DNA of 64,000 nt from an uncultured Bacteroidales bacterium (GCA_946406015.1 CAMJJD010000001.1:1-64000), one strand, 5' to 3'; counted from the first letter of the stretch, positions 1-10,090 are shown. Translations and numbers: made by a program. The notes: generated from the sequence alone by a model not told the origin.

Positions 1-170
1 CTGTAGTTAAGTAGACAGTAGTTAAGTAGTTAAGACAAATGTTCTGGTCTACCCTTTCACTCCCTCTCACTCCCTTTCACTCCTTTACTCCCTCACTTTT
101 CGACTCTTCGACTTCGAGACTTCGAGACAACAATAATTTCACTTTTCAATTTTCACTTTTCAATTTCCTC
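1..170. repeat. composite low-complexity repeat, degenerate copy 1
   Basis: The left edge holds no gene. It is made of consecutive short-period blocks: a GTAGTTAAG-type block, the segment GACAAATGTTCTGGTCTACC, a TTTCACTCCC block, a TTCGACTCTTCGA block and an AATTTCACTTTTCA block. The same order recurs, more completely, at about 201-425 and 3275-3540. This copy lacks the GTTGCTGGCATCGG segment seen in the other two. Confidence 0.8.
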
Positions 171-200
171 TCCTCCTTTACTTCCTCACTCTTCCTCTCC

Positions 201-425
201 TCCTGTAGTTAAGTAGACAGTAGTTAAGTAGTTAAGACAAATGTTCTGGTCTACCCTGTTGCTGGCATCGGTATTGTCCTTTCACTCCCCTTCACTCCCC
301 TCTCACTCCCCTTCACTACTTTACTCCTCTACTCCTTTACTCCCTCTCTCTTCGACTTTTCGACTCTTCCACTCTTCCACTCTTCGCCCTCAATAATTTC
401 ACTTTTCAATTTTCACTTTCACCTT
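201..425. repeat. composite low-complexity repeat, copy 2
   Basis: This is a nearly complete copy of the composite repeat also seen at 3275-3540, in the same orientation. It runs from GTAGTTAAGTAGACAGTAG through GTTGCTGGCATCGGTATTG, a (TTTCACTCCCC)n block, a TTCGACTCTTCCAC block, and an AATTTCACTTTTCAATTTTC block. Its right end supplies the last codons and the stop of trmD. The two copies flank a 3-kb segment, so deletion by direct-repeat recombination is possible in principle. Confidence 0.85.
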
Positions 426-1097
426 CCCCAGCAGTTCGGGTCTGCGTTCCTTGGTGCGCTGTATGGCTTGCTCCATGCGCCACTGCTCAATCTTCTGGTG
501 GTTGCCGCTGAGGAGCACGTCGGGCACCTTCCATCCGCGGAACTCCGGCGGACGTGTGTATTCCGGCGGCGCCACCAGGCCATCCTGGAACGAGTCGCCG
601 AGGGCCGACTGCTCGTCGCCAATGACGCCGGGCACAAGCCGAATGATGGCGTCGCACATCACCGCAGCGGCCAGCTCGCCACCCGTCAGCACATAGTCGC
701 CGATGCTTATCTCTCTGGTGATGAAGTGCTCACGCACCCGCTCGTCGATACCTTTGTAGTGCCCACATAAGACCATCAAATTCTGTGCCAACGACAGCTG
801 GTTGGCCATGGGCTGGCAGAACATCTCGCCGTCGGGAGCGGTATAGATGACGTCGTCGTAGTGGCGCTCTTTCTGCAGTCCCTCGATGCAGTTGGCCAGC
901 GGCTCCACCGCCATCACCATGCCGGCAGCGCCGCCATAGGGGTAGTCGTCCACCGACCCATATTTGGTGAGCGAGTAGTCGTGCAAATCATGGAAACAGA
1001 CCTCTACGAGTCCCTTTTTCTGGGCCCGTTTGAGGATGCTCTCCTCGAAGAACATGGTCATCATGTTCGGGAACAACGTCAGTATGTCAATCCGCAT
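399..1097 (-). CDS. trmD: tRNA (guanine37-N1)-methyltransferase TrmD
   Basis: This 232-residue protein methylates G37 next to the anticodon, using S-adenosylmethionine, to prevent +1 frameshifting. The N-terminus [13 protein letters not shown], the segment [12 protein letters not shown] and the knot motif [14 protein letters not shown] are characteristic of TrmD, a trefoil-knot SPOUT enzyme. The usual family end [10 protein letters not shown] is present at about residues 214-224. It is followed by an odd basic tail, KVKVKIEK, which with its stop codon is encoded by the adjacent GTGAAAA-type repeat rather than by family sequence. The gene lies 86 bp downstream of the M23 peptidase gene on the same strand. 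Identity is very secure; the tail is probably neutral. Confidence 0.96.
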   Translation of the reverse strand: MRIDILTLFPNMMTMFFEESILKRAQKKGLVEVCFHDLHDYSLTKYGSVDDYPYGGAAGMVMAVEPLANCIEGLQKERHYDDVIYTAPDGEMFCQPMANQLSLAQNLMVLCGHYKGIDERVREHFITREISIGDYVLTGGELAAAVMCDAIIRLVPGVIGDEQSALGDSFQDGLVAPPEYTRPPEFRGWKVPDVLLSGNHQKIEQWRMEQAIQRTKERRPELLGKVKVKIEK

Positions 1098-1183
1098 AAA
1101 CTAATCACTTTTCACTTTCCAATTTAAAACTTCGAGACCTCAAGACTTCAATAATTTCACTTTTCAATTTAAAAGACTTCCAA

Positions 1184-2410
1184 CTACCTCAGCTTCAACT
1201 TCTGTCCGACACGGAGGGTGCTGGTCTCCTTGATGCCGTTCAACTGGCAGAGACGTTTCACCGTCGTGCCGTTACGTTTGGCTATCTTGCTGAGGGTGTC
1301 GCCGCTGCGCACGGTATAAGTGGCCGCCCCCTGGCTGCCCTTGCCGGAGGCACCGGCCTGGGACGACTTGCCGCCGCCGGCCGAGGCCGACCCACTGACT
1401 TTCAATCGGTCGCCGGGATGCAGTATCTTGGTCTGCTTGATGCCGTTCAGCTGGCAGAGACGCCTCACCGTGGTGCCGTTGCGACGGGCTATCTTCTCCA
1501 GCGTGTCACCCTGGCGCACACGGTACCAGCCGGTCGACGAGCCTCCCACACTGCCGCCGCCCTTGCCTCCCTTGGCCACCTTGCGGAACGAATTGGAGGT
1601 GAGCTCCAGACGGTCACTGATCAGGTCGTGGGTCGAGCAGTCGATGACATTCTCGGGATTGATGGCATTGCCCATGTAGCGCACCTCGAAATGGAGGTGG
1701 CTGCCGAACGAACGTCCTGTATTGCCGCACAGGCCGATGACGTCGCCGCTCTTCACCTGGTCGCCGGCCGACACAAGGCGCTTCGACATGTGGGCATAGT
1801 AGGTCTCGAGCCCGTTGGCATGGTGCAGGATGACCAGGTTGCCATAGCTCCTGTTGCGCTTGGAGATGCGCACCACCCCGTCGAAGGCGGCATAGATGGG
1901 TTCGCCGGTGGGCTGCGCCAAGTCCAGGCCGTAGTGGAAACGGCGGCGGCGCGGCCCGAAGTGGCTCGTCGGACGCGCCGTCCACGGCGTGGGCCAGGTG
2001 AACTTGTGCCCTGCCGCATCATTGCGCAACTCGATATATATCGGTTCGGTGATTGTACTCACGTCGAACTTGGGCAGGTGGATGATGGCCGTGTCGAAGC
2101 CCTCCCACAGGATGTCGTCCTCACTCTCGGCCCCTTCGTCGTTGAGCGGGAAGGTCTCGGGCACATCCCCGTCCTCGTCGTCGTCTCCGTCGGCCGCCTC
2201 TCGGAAGAAAGGCACCTGGTACATCAGGTTGTCGTCCTCTTCCTCTTCAGGCTCCACCGCCACCCCCTTGTATTCCTCTTCATCGTAGATCACATCGAGC
2301 GAACCTACCTTGACTTCCTGCTTCTTGGGCGGCGTTTCCACCTGTGCCGAGGCCCACAGCGGGAGGGCCAACATTCCTAGTAACAATACAATACGGCCTA
2401 TATCTGTCAT
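1184..2410 (-). CDS. secreted M23 peptidoglycan peptidase with two LysM domains
   Basis: This 408-residue exported murein hydrolase resembles the NlpD/EnvC-like M23 proteins. A signal peptide (residues 1-22, ending ASA-Q) is followed by a very acidic linker (about 43-100, many E/D). The LytM/M23 domain spans about 135-255, with the zinc-binding pattern intact: FHYGLDL (H159, D163), H207 in YYAHMS, and SHLHFEV (H238, H240). Two LysM modules with YRVRQGDTL and YTVRSGDTL starts lie at about 293-338 and 366-408, separated by a Gly/Ser linker. An intact zinc site suggests an active enzyme rather than an EnvC-type activator. A good Bacteroidota promoter lies 37 bp upstream. It is probably periplasmic or surface-located and cuts peptide cross-links; the exact bond is not predictable. 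Confidence 0.93.
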   Translation of the reverse strand: MTDIGRIVLLLGMLALPLWASAQVETPPKKQEVKVGSLDVIYDEEEYKGVAVEPEEEEDDNLMYQVPFFREAADGDDDEDGDVPETFPLNDEGAESEDDILWEGFDTAIIHLPKFDVSTITEPIYIELRNDAAGHKFTWPTPWTARPTSHFGPRRRRFHYGLDLAQPTGEPIYAAFDGVVRISKRNRSYGNLVILHHANGLETYYAHMSKRLVSAGDQVKSGDVIGLCGNTGRSFGSHLHFEVRYMGNAINPENVIDCSTHDLISDRLELTSNSFRKVAKGGKGGGSVGGSSTGWYRVRQGDTLEKIARRNGTTVRRLCQLNGIKQTKILHPGDRLKVSGSASAGGGKSSQAGASGKGSQGAATYTVRSGDTLSKIAKRNGTTVKRLCQLNGIKETSTLRVGQKLKLR

Positions 2411-2446
2411 TGGGATATTCTATTGGTTAGTATATAAAAAGTGTTG

Positions 2447-2477
2447 CAAAATTACTAATAATCCTGCAACTGGCAAA
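2447..2477 (-). promoter_or_regulatory. Bacteroidota-type promoter for the M23 peptidase gene
   Basis: Read on the minus strand, TTTG (2477-2474) is followed by 19 nt and then TAATTTTG (2454-2447). This matches the -33 TTTG / -7 TAnnTTTG consensus of the primary Bacteroidota sigma factor at its usual spacing. Transcription should start near 2441, about 30 nt before the ATG. An almost identical arrangement lies upstream of tRNA-Glu. Confidence 0.75.
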
Positions 2478-2503
2478 ATAAAAATTTGTTAAATCACGAC
2501 TCC

Positions 2504-3247
2504 CTAGCAGTAGTCAAAGACTATCTGCCCGTCGGTCAGGTGCGAACCGACACCGTATACCGTACGTATGCGGTCGGAGGTAAGCCCCTCGGCGATGGGG
2601 CCGTGGAAGAGCAACCCGCTGTCGTGGAGCAGCAGCACCTCGTCGCAGTAGCGGAGGGCCAGGTTGAGGTCGTGGATGACGATGACGGTGGTCTTCCCCG
2701 CCGCACGGAGCAGCCGCATGATGTCCAGCTGGTGGGCGATGTCAAGGTTGCTCACCGGCTCGTCCATCAGGAGCACCGGCGTCTCCTGCGCCAGGGCGCG
2801 GGCTATCATGACGCGTTGCAGTTCGCCGCCACTCATCTGCGCCGGCTTGGCAAACCGCAGCTCCCAGGTGCCCGTCTGCTTCATACAGCGCTCCACGATG
2901 TCCCAGTCCTCCTGGCTCTCGTTCTGCAGACGCCGTTGGTAGGGATTACGCCCCATGAGCACCGTCTCGAAAGCCGAAAACTCGAAGTCCGTCTGCGCCT
3001 GCTGGCGGACGAATGCCACCTGCTGCGCCAGCTCACGCGCCGAATAGTCTTCCACCCGCCGGCCGGCGACAAGCACCTGCCCCTCTGTCGGATGCAGCAG
3101 CCCTCCGATACAGCGCAGCAGAGTCGTCTTGCCACAGCCGTTGGGGCCCATCACGGCGGTAATACGCCCCTCCGCGACCGTGGCACTCACGTCGTGCAGA
3201 ATCACGCGTTCCCCGTAACTCATCCCTATATGTCGCAACTGTATCAT
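2504..3247 (-). CDS. ABC transporter ATP-binding protein, FecE/BtuD type
   Basis: This 247-residue ATPase belongs to the iron-siderophore/haem/cobalamin importer family. Walker A is GPNGCGKTT (about 35-43), the Q-loop lies in FVRQQAQ, the signature is MSGGELQRV, Walker B is VLLMDEP, and the D-loop and H-loop are SNLD and VIHDLN. All catalytic residues are present. It most likely powers the FecCD-type permease encoded 295 bp upstream at 3542-4576. The gap between the two genes is filled by the composite repeat, which may interrupt an original overlap. No periplasmic binding protein or TonB receptor is encoded nearby, so the substrate (iron chelate, haem or corrinoid) cannot be assigned. Confidence 0.92.
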   Translation of the reverse strand: MIQLRHIGMSYGERVILHDVSATVAEGRITAVMGPNGCGKTTLLRCIGGLLHPTEGQVLVAGRRVEDYSARELAQQVAFVRQQAQTDFEFSAFETVLMGRNPYQRRLQNESQEDWDIVERCMKQTGTWELRFAKPAQMSGGELQRVMIARALAQETPVLLMDEPVSNLDIAHQLDIMRLLRAAGKTTVIVIHDLNLALRYCDEVLLLHDSGLLFHGPIAEGLTSDRIRTVYGVGSHLTDGQIVFDYC

Positions 3248-3274
3248 TTTCTATCTATTTGTAGTTAAGGAGAC

Positions 3275-3540
3275 AGGAGTTATTATGTAGTTAAGGAGAC
3301 AGTAGTTAAGTAGTTAAGACAAATGTTTCGGTCTACCCTGTTGCTGGCATCGGTATTGTCCTTTCACTCCCCTTCACTCCCCTCTCACTCCCCTTCACTA
3401 CTTTACTACTTTACTCCTTTACTCCTCTACTCCCTTTCTCTTCGACTCTTTGACTTTTCGACTCTTCCACTCTTCCACTCTTCGCCCTCAATAATTTCAC
3501 CTTTCACTTTTCAATTTTCACTTTTCACTTTCAACTCCCC
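3275..3540. repeat. composite low-complexity repeat, copy 3
   Basis: This copy has the same block order and orientation as 201-425, including GTTGCTGGCATCGGTATTG and the final AATTTCAC/TTTTCAATTTTCAC block. A duplicated GTAGTTAAGGAGACAG unit lies at its left end. It fills the 294 bp between the ABC ATPase and permease genes and ends against the permease stop codon. No gene is seen in this gap. Confidence 0.85.
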
Positions 3541-3541
3541 C

Positions 3542-4572
3542 TCAAATCTCCTTCTTATTCTTATAAAGCAGATAGATAAACAGCGGCGCCCCCACCATCG
3601 AGGTGAGGCTACCCACCGGCAGCTCGCTGGGACGCAACACATAACGTGCCAGCGTGTCGCACACCAGCACGAACAGGGCGCCCACAAGCATCGAATAGGG
3701 CACCACCCGCCGGTTGTCGGGACCCGCCACCAGCCGCACGGCATGGGGCACTATCAGGCCCACGAATCCTATCACGCCGCACGAACTCACGGCGAAGGCC
3801 ACCATCAGCGTGGTCGCCACCAGCAGCACCCGCTTCACCTTCTCCACCTCCACACCCATGCTGCGCGCCGCCTCGCTGCCGGCCAGCAGCAGGTTCAGGT
3901 CGCGTCCGTACCACAGCACCACGCCGATACCGGCCACCGCCACCGGCGCCAGCACCGCCACATCGGTCCACGACGAGCTGCCGAACGACCCCATCGTCCA
4001 GAAGATAATCGAGTCCATCTTCTCCTGGTTCAACACCATCAGGAACGAGATGAGCGCCGAGATGAGCAGCGTCAGGCAGACGCCCGTCAGCAGCAGCGTG
4101 GTGGTATGCATGCGGTTGCCTATCGAGGCGATGCGGTAGATGAACAGCACCGTCAGCAATGCCGCCGCCAGCGCCATGCCGCCCACGCCCCACAGCACCG
4201 CCTCCATCCCCAGCAGGATGGCCACGGCGGCGCCCAGCGAGGCGCCGCTGCTGACACCCAGCACATAGGGGTCGGTCAACGGGTTGCGGAAGATGCTCTG
4301 GTAGGCCGCGCCGCAGACGCTCAGCACCGCCCCCACCAGCACGCTCATCAGCACGCGCGGCAGCCGCAGACGCCAGAAGATGGGCGAATGGAAAATCTCG
4401 CCCCGCTCGAAGTCCACGGCACCCAGCAGGCAGCTGCCGGCCATGGCGGCCAGCAGCAACAGCGTCAAGCCCGCCAGCACCCAGGGGTTGGCATGGGTCT
4501 TATGGGCCGCATGGACACTACGATGGACATCGCCGGAACGTCCATCCATCCCATGACACCCATCCCCCCTGT

Positions 4573-4576
<4 letters not shown>
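3542..4576 (-). CDS. FecCD-family ABC importer permease
   Basis: This integral membrane permease of a type II ABC importer (iron-siderophore, haem or vitamin B12) is about 344 residues from the chosen start. It has many hydrophobic segments and typical FecCD motifs: GEIFHSPIFWRLRLPRVLMS, then FRNPLTDPYVLGVSSGASLGA, and near the end GFVGLIVPHAVRL. The latter two mark the substrate pathway and the coupling helix region that contacts the ATPase. The ATG at 4576-4574 is preferred because it overlaps the dapB stop as ATGA. An in-frame ATG 51 nt upstream would only add residues read from the dapB gene in another frame. The ATPase partner is probably the product of 2504-3247. The last codons (KNKKEI) abut the repeat. 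Confidence 0.92.
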
Positions 4577-6566
<1,990 letters not shown>

Positions 6567-6628
6567 TCATTTAAAACTACAAGAATACAAAAATACAAAA
6601 TAATTCCGAATCCGGCAGAAAAAAAATA

Positions 6629-6723
6629 CTAGCCGGACTGGCTTTTTCTAGCCCGGCTAGGTTATCTAGCCTGACTAGCCCCTCTAGGTCATCTAGCCCG
6701 GCTAGTCAGGCTAGTCAGGCTAG
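6629..6723. repeat. CTAG 9-bp lattice array A
   Basis: CTAG occurs at 6648, 6657, 6666, 6675, 6684, 6693, 6702, 6711 and 6720, exactly every 9 bp, plus one at 6629. The 5-nt spacers include CCTGA, CCCCT, CCCGG and TCAGG. CCTGA and TCAGG are reverse complements, so the array can fold back. It lies between rpsT and eno. Confidence 0.95.
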
Positions 6724-6724
6724 T

Positions 6725-6944
6725 CCCTCAAGGCAATCTTCAACTCTTGCACATACTTCGCCACGGCCAGTGTGGCCGAGATACTCACACTTCGTGTGGG
6801 GTCCTGCCTCCGGCAGGACCCGCAGCACAGCCACGCCACCCACCATGCCGGAGGCACAACCCACCGCCCTCTTCCACCCATGCCGGAGGCATGACCCACG
6901 CCGTCAGGCGTAGTAACACCACATAAGTGGCGCTTATGTGGTGA
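6725..6944. repeat. cluster of small palindromes between rpsT and eno
   Basis: This gene-free stretch contains a 10-bp perfect stem GGGTCCTGCC/GGCAGGACCC with a 3-nt loop (6799-6821). It also has two further copies of the related palindrome ATGCCGGAGGCA (about 6843 and 6879), and an 11-bp stem CACCACATAAG/CTTATGTGGTG with a 5-nt loop (about 6917-6943). An open frame crosses it on the minus strand but also runs through rpsT in a different frame, so I do not call a gene. Confidence 0.6.
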
Positions 6945-6970
6945 CAAAAAAAGGCGTCCTCTCGGACGCC
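6945..6970 (-). terminator. rho-independent terminator of rpsT
   Basis: On the minus strand a 7-bp stem GGCGTCC/GGACGCC with a GAGA tetraloop (6970-6953) is followed by a run of seven T (6952-6946). It lies about 30 nt after the rpsT stop and closes the tRNA-Glu/rpsT transcript. Confidence 0.88.
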
Positions 6971-7002
6971 CTCTCTCTTCTTCGCTGCGCTGCCAGCTAT
7001 TC

Positions 7003-7254
7003 TTACATAGCGTTGACCTGGCGCATGATCTTCGACTTGAGGTTCGAAGCCTTGTTCTTGTGGATGACGTTACGCTTGGCAAGCTTGTCGATGATGCTGA
7101 CCATCTTCGGCATACGCTCGGCGGCAACAGCCTTGTCCTCGAGAGCACGGAAGTCACGCAGTGCATTGCGCATGGTCTTGGCATAGTAACGATTCTCTAC
7201 TCTTTTCTTCTCGCTGGAGCGGATTCTTTTCTTTGCAGAACTGTGATGTGCCAT
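7003..7254 (-). CDS. rpsT: 30S ribosomal protein S20
   Basis: This 83-residue, Lys/Arg-rich helical protein binds 16S rRNA in the 30S body. The N-terminus MAHHSSAKKRIRSSEKK, the central NRYYAKTMRNALRDF and the NVIHKNKASNLKSKIMRQV end are the conserved S20 pattern. Length is as expected. It lies 39 nt downstream of tRNA-Glu, shares its promoter, and is followed by a strong terminator, so the two probably form a single transcript. Confidence 0.97.
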   Translation of the reverse strand: MAHHSSAKKRIRSSEKKRVENRYYAKTMRNALRDFRALEDKAVAAERMPKMVSIIDKLAKRNVIHKNKASNLKSKIMRQVNAM

Positions 7255-7293
7255 GTTTGATTTCTAATTACTAATTTCTAATTCTTTTCTCTG

Positions 7294-7368
7294 TACCGCG
7301 TGCGGGATTCGAACCCGCGATTTTGAGAATGAAAATCTCACGTCCTGGGCCTACTAGACGAACGCGGC
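7294..7368 (-). tRNA. tRNA-Glu(UUC)
   Basis: The 75-nt sequence folds as a cloverleaf. The acceptor stem is GCCGCGT with ACGCGGT (one G-U at the end), the D arm is GTCTAGTAGGCCCAGGAC, and the anticodon stem is TGAGA/TCTCA with loop TTTTCAT. The T arm is GCGGG/CCCGC with TTCGAAT. The anticodon TTC is encoded at 7331-7333 on the opposite strand. The 3-prime CCA is not encoded; after discriminator A the DNA reads CAGAG. Confidence 0.95.
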
Positions 7369-7421
7369 GAAGCTCATTTTTGGCGGTTTTCAACACTCAC
7401 CGCCGCTCAAAAAAGCGGGTG

Positions 7422-7452
7422 CAAAATTACTAACAATTTCCGACATGGCAAA
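7422..7452 (-). promoter_or_regulatory. Bacteroidota-type promoter for tRNA-Glu/rpsT
   Basis: On the minus strand TTTG (7452-7449), 19 nt, then TAATTTTG (7429-7422). The elements and spacing are the same as upstream of the M23 peptidase gene. The predicted start near 7416 is about 48 nt before the tRNA. Confidence 0.78.
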
Positions 7453-7489
7453 ATTTTTTTCAACGCATCCAGTTGAAAACCTTCTGCCT

Positions 7490-8164
7490 TCACTCGTTAT
7501 CTGCCTGGAAACGAAAGCCTAAGCGCTTGCCCGTCACCAGTGATTTTTTATCAAAATTGGTACGCATCTCCCCCACCGACACCAGCTTCACTTCGTCATA
7601 CGGAGGGGTCAAAAGATCAAAATTGGTGGTATACTCGATGGCACTCTCCACTATACCTTGCACACTGTCACTGGAAATCAGCGAAGTACCGAAATTCGTG
7701 TACAGCATACCCAGCTCCCGCTTGCCCTCGATGAAGTAGTGTTTCTCATTGTTAATGAACACCCTGCCAATCATATACCCCAAGTCGTTGTCGCGCTGGT
7801 AGGCGAACGAGTCGGCCAGGAAGTTGTAGATGTGTATCACCCCGCAGTAGGAGCGCTTCGCATCCTCCCTCACATAGGGCGTCTTCATCACCTGGTGGTC
7901 GCGCGAGAACTCGAACACGTTGGTGTGCATCATGAACAGCAGTATGTCGCCCGCGAACTTCACCTCGAACTCGAAGTCGCCGCGGTCGGTGAACTCGAAG
8001 GCCACGTCCTTGCCCTCCTCGCGGCACCGACGGCGGAACTCCTCAATCAGTTCCCGCGTCTCCGTGCGGAACATCTCGAAAGTATCCTTCGTCGCACGGA
8101 ACACCTTCTGTTTCAACTCGCTCTTATTGAAGACTAGCTCCTTTAATGACTCTTTCAACTCCAT
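7490..8164 (-). CDS. conserved protein of unknown function
   Basis: From the ATG at 8164 this protein has 224 residues (MELKESLKELVFNKSELKQKVF). An upstream in-frame ATG at 8191 would add nine residues and is less attractive. I do not recognise a named family. There is no signal peptide or membrane segment. The N-terminal 55 residues are helical and charged, with an Arg/Glu-rich stretch ELIEEFRRRCREEGKD. The rest alternates aromatic beta-strand-like segments (FEFTDRGDFEFEVKF, HYFIEGKREL) with helices, suggesting a cytosolic alpha/beta protein. It faces tnaA divergently across CTAG array B. Codon use matches the neighbours, so it is very probably a real gene. Confidence 0.8.
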   Translation of the reverse strand: MELKESLKELVFNKSELKQKVFRATKDTFEMFRTETRELIEEFRRRCREEGKDVAFEFTDRGDFEFEVKFAGDILLFMMHTNVFEFSRDHQVMKTPYVREDAKRSYCGVIHIYNFLADSFAYQRDNDLGYMIGRVFINNEKHYFIEGKRELGMLYTNFGTSLISSDSVQGIVESAIEYTTNFDLLTPPYDEVKLVSVGEMRTNFDKKSLVTGKRLGFRFQADNE

Positions 8165-8232
8165 AGCATAACATTTTATTGACCCCCTCATAACGCCACT
8201 CCGAAAAAAATATTATGCCGGGCTGGGTTTTT

Positions 8233-8319
8233 CTAGCCGGGCTAGGGTTTTTCTAGCCTGACTAGCCGAACTAGCCCCTCTAGTCAGGCTAGCCCGGCTA
8301 GTTCGGCTAGTTCGGCTAG
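8233..8319. repeat. CTAG 9-bp lattice array B
   Basis: Ten CTAG sites lie at 8233, 8242, 8253, 8262, 8271, 8280, 8289, 8298, 8307 and 8316; all but one step is exactly 9 bp. Left spacers CCGGG, CCTGA and CCGAA and right spacers TCAGG, CCCGG and TTCGG are mutually complementary. They flank a central CTAGCCCCTCTAG and predict a long imperfect hairpin. The array lies between the divergent genes at 7490-8164 and tnaA. Confidence 0.95.
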
Positions 8320-8356
8320 CCCGGTCATCCCTCATCGTTTAGCAACCATTTAACAC

Positions 8357-8393
8357 TTTTTTACTTCCGTGTAAATATTTTTTCGTATCTTTG
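8357..8393 (+). promoter_or_regulatory. probable promoter of tnaA
   Basis: TATCTTTG (8386-8393, then CA) is a strong -7 element. Twenty-one nt upstream is TTTTTTAC (8357-8364) in place of TTTG. The same TTTTTAC-N21-TATCTTTGCA layout is found upstream of the giant gene at 10392. A start near 8400 would leave a leader of about 215 nt. Confidence 0.65.
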
Positions 8394-8403
8394 CACCCAC
8401 GTT

Positions 8404-8481
8404 ATGACAGCGTACAACCCCCATATGACCCTCCACAAGCTCTTCTTAAATATCAAGAAGAGAGACGTTTACTTTGGTTAA
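8404..8481 (+). CDS. possible leader peptide upstream of tnaA
   Basis: A 25-codon open frame starts only a few nucleotides after the predicted tnaA transcription start and ends with TAA at 8479-8481. Its product begins MTAYNPHMTLHKLF and ends NIKKRDVYFG. It has no Trp codon, unlike E. coli TnaC. The DNA for LFLNIKKR contains a perfect 8-bp hairpin CTCTTCTT/AAGAAGAG with a 7-nt loop (8440-8462), so translation of the frame could affect leader folding. There is no independent proof of translation. The 135 nt between it and tnaA hold a TTAAGAGT-type low-complexity block and two GCAAAG repeats. Confidence 0.35.
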   Translation: MTAYNPHMTLHKLFLNIKKRDVYFG

Positions 8482-8615
8482 GAGTTAAGAATTAAGAGTT
8501 AAGAGTTTGCTCGGCAAAGTCTTTATCCCTTGATTCGGCAAAGCCTCCCCATGAGGTTTTGATGTCTCCGTATCGAATTTCAAATCAATAATAATCAATT
8601 AAAACATTTACAACT

Positions 8616-9992
8616 ATGGAATTACCCTTTGCAGAAGCTTGGAAAATCAAGATGGTGGAACCCATCAAGAAGAGCACCCGCGAACAGCGTGAGAAGTGGC
8701 TCAACGAAGCCCACCAGAACGTCTTCATGCTCAAGAGCGACTACGTCTACATCGACCTCCTCACCGACTCCGGCACCGGCGCCATGAGCGACCGCCAGTG
8801 GGCCGCCATGATGATGGGCGACGAGAGCTACGGCGGTGCCCGCTCCTTCTACCACATGAAGGACACCATCACCGAGATCACCGGCTTCAACTACGTCATC
8901 CCCACCCACCAGGGCCGCGCAGCCGAGAACGTCCTGTTCTCCTACCTCGTGAAACCCGGCAACATCATCCCCGGCAACGCCCACTTCGACACCACCAAGG
9001 GCCACATCGAGAGCCGCAAGGCCTTCGCCATCGACGTCACCGTCCGCGAGGCCTACGACACCCAGCTCGAAGTCCCCTTCAAAGGTAATGTCGACCTCGC
9101 CAAACTCGAGAAAATCCTCAAGGAGAACCAGGGCAACGTCCCCTTCATGGTCCTCACCGTCACCAACAACACCGTCGGCGGCCAGCCCGTCAGCATGCAG
9201 AACATCCGCGAGACCTGCGAGCTCTGCCACAAATACGGCGTGCCCGTCAACGTCGACAGCGCCCGCTTCATCGAGAACGCCTACTTCATCAAGACCCGCG
9301 AGAAAGGCTACGAGAACAAGACCCTCCGCGAGATCTGCAAGGAGATGTTCTCCTATGCCGACAGCATGACCATGAGCGCCAAGAAAGACGGCCTCGTCAA
9401 CATGGGCGGCTTCATCGCCACCAACAAGCAGGAGTGGTACGAAGGTGCCAAGATGTTCTGCATCCCCTTCGAAGGCTTCCTCACCTACGGCGGTATGAAC
9501 GGCCGCGACATGGACGCCCTCGCCGTCGGTCTCAAGGAGAACATCGAGTTCGAGATGGTCGAGACCCGCATCAAACAGGTCCACTACCTCGCCGCCAAGC
9601 TCGACGAGTACGGCATCCCCTACCAGCGTCCCGCCGGTGGCCACGCCATCTTCGTCGACGCCGACAAGGTGCTCACCAACATCCCCAAGGAGGAGTTCCC
9701 CGCCCAGACCCTCACCTGCGAGCTCTACCTCGAGGCCGGCATCCGCGCCTGCGAGATCGGCTACGTCCTCGCCGACCGCGACCCCGTGACCCGCGAGAAC
9801 CGCTTCGGTGGCAACGACTTCGTGCGCCTCTGCATCCCGCGCCGCGTCTACACCAACAACCACATGGACGTCATCGCCGCCGCCCTGAAGAACGTCTACG
9901 ACCGCCGCGACACCATCAAGCGCGGTCTGGAGATCACCTGGGAAGCCGAGCTCATGCGCCACTTCACCTGCCAGTTCAAGCGCCTCGGCTAA
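8616..9992 (+). CDS. tnaA: tryptophanase (tryptophan indole-lyase)
   Basis: This 458-residue PLP enzyme splits tryptophan to indole, pyruvate and ammonia. LLTDSGTGAMSDRQWAAMMMGDESY, THQGRAAENV, the VDSARFIENAYFIK loop with the cofactor Asp, and the PLP-lysine motif MSAKKDG are all present. The closely related tyrosine phenol-lyase is less likely: where that enzyme has Arg in its SMERG motif, this protein has ACEIG, as in tryptophanases, and RDPVT follows as in E. coli TnaA. CTAG arrays lie on both sides, a 215-nt leader precedes it, and a strong terminator follows. Codon use is extremely C-biased, suggesting high expression. Indole production from this gene could act as a signal in the host habitat (inference). 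Confidence 0.95.
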   Translation: MELPFAEAWKIKMVEPIKKSTREQREKWLNEAHQNVFMLKSDYVYIDLLTDSGTGAMSDRQWAAMMMGDESYGGARSFYHMKDTITEITGFNYVIPTHQGRAAENVLFSYLVKPGNIIPGNAHFDTTKGHIESRKAFAIDVTVREAYDTQLEVPFKGNVDLAKLEKILKENQGNVPFMVLTVTNNTVGGQPVSMQNIRETCELCHKYGVPVNVDSARFIENAYFIKTREKGYENKTLREICKEMFSYADSMTMSAKKDGLVNMGGFIATNKQEWYEGAKMFCIPFEGFLTYGGMNGRDMDALAVGLKENIEFEMVETRIKQVHYLAAKLDEYGIPYQRPAGGHAIFVDADKVLTNIPKEEFPAQTLTCELYLEAGIRACEIGYVLADRDPVTRENRFGGNDFVRLCIPRRVYTNNHMDVIAAALKNVYDRRDTIKRGLEITWEAELMRHFTCQFKRLG

Positions 9993-10001
9993 AGAGCTTT
10001 T

Positions 10002-10085
10002 CTAGCTTGGCTAGACTTTCTAGCCGAACTAGCCCCTCTAGCCTTTCTAGCCCGGCTAGGCAGGCTAGCCAGGCTAGGCTCCTAG
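10002..10085. repeat. CTAG 9-bp lattice array C
   Basis: CTAG occurs at 10002, 10011, 10020, 10029, 10038, 10047, 10056, 10065 and 10074 with exact 9-bp steps, then at 10082. Spacers include CCGAA, CCCCT, CCCGG, GCAGG and CCAGG. It begins 10 bp after the tnaA stop and precedes the terminator. Confidence 0.95.
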
Positions 10086-10090
10086 CCCCC

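Noticed and set aside
6720..7184. A 154-codon minus-strand frame overlapping rpsT
   Set aside because: It reads through rpsT in another frame and then through palindromic repeats. The last 20 residues (ATLAVAKYVQELKIAL) look protein-like, but there is no start, family motif or promoter to support a gene; a decayed remnant is possible.
8394..8615. Known riboswitch in the tnaA leader
   Set aside because: No fold of a known metabolite riboswitch could be recognised; the leader consists of a short frame, one hairpin and low-complexity sequence.
8616..9992. Tyrosine phenol-lyase as the identity of the PLP lyase
   Set aside because: The residue that is Arg in the tyrosine-lyase SMERG motif is Ile in ACEIG here, and the following sequence matches tryptophanases.
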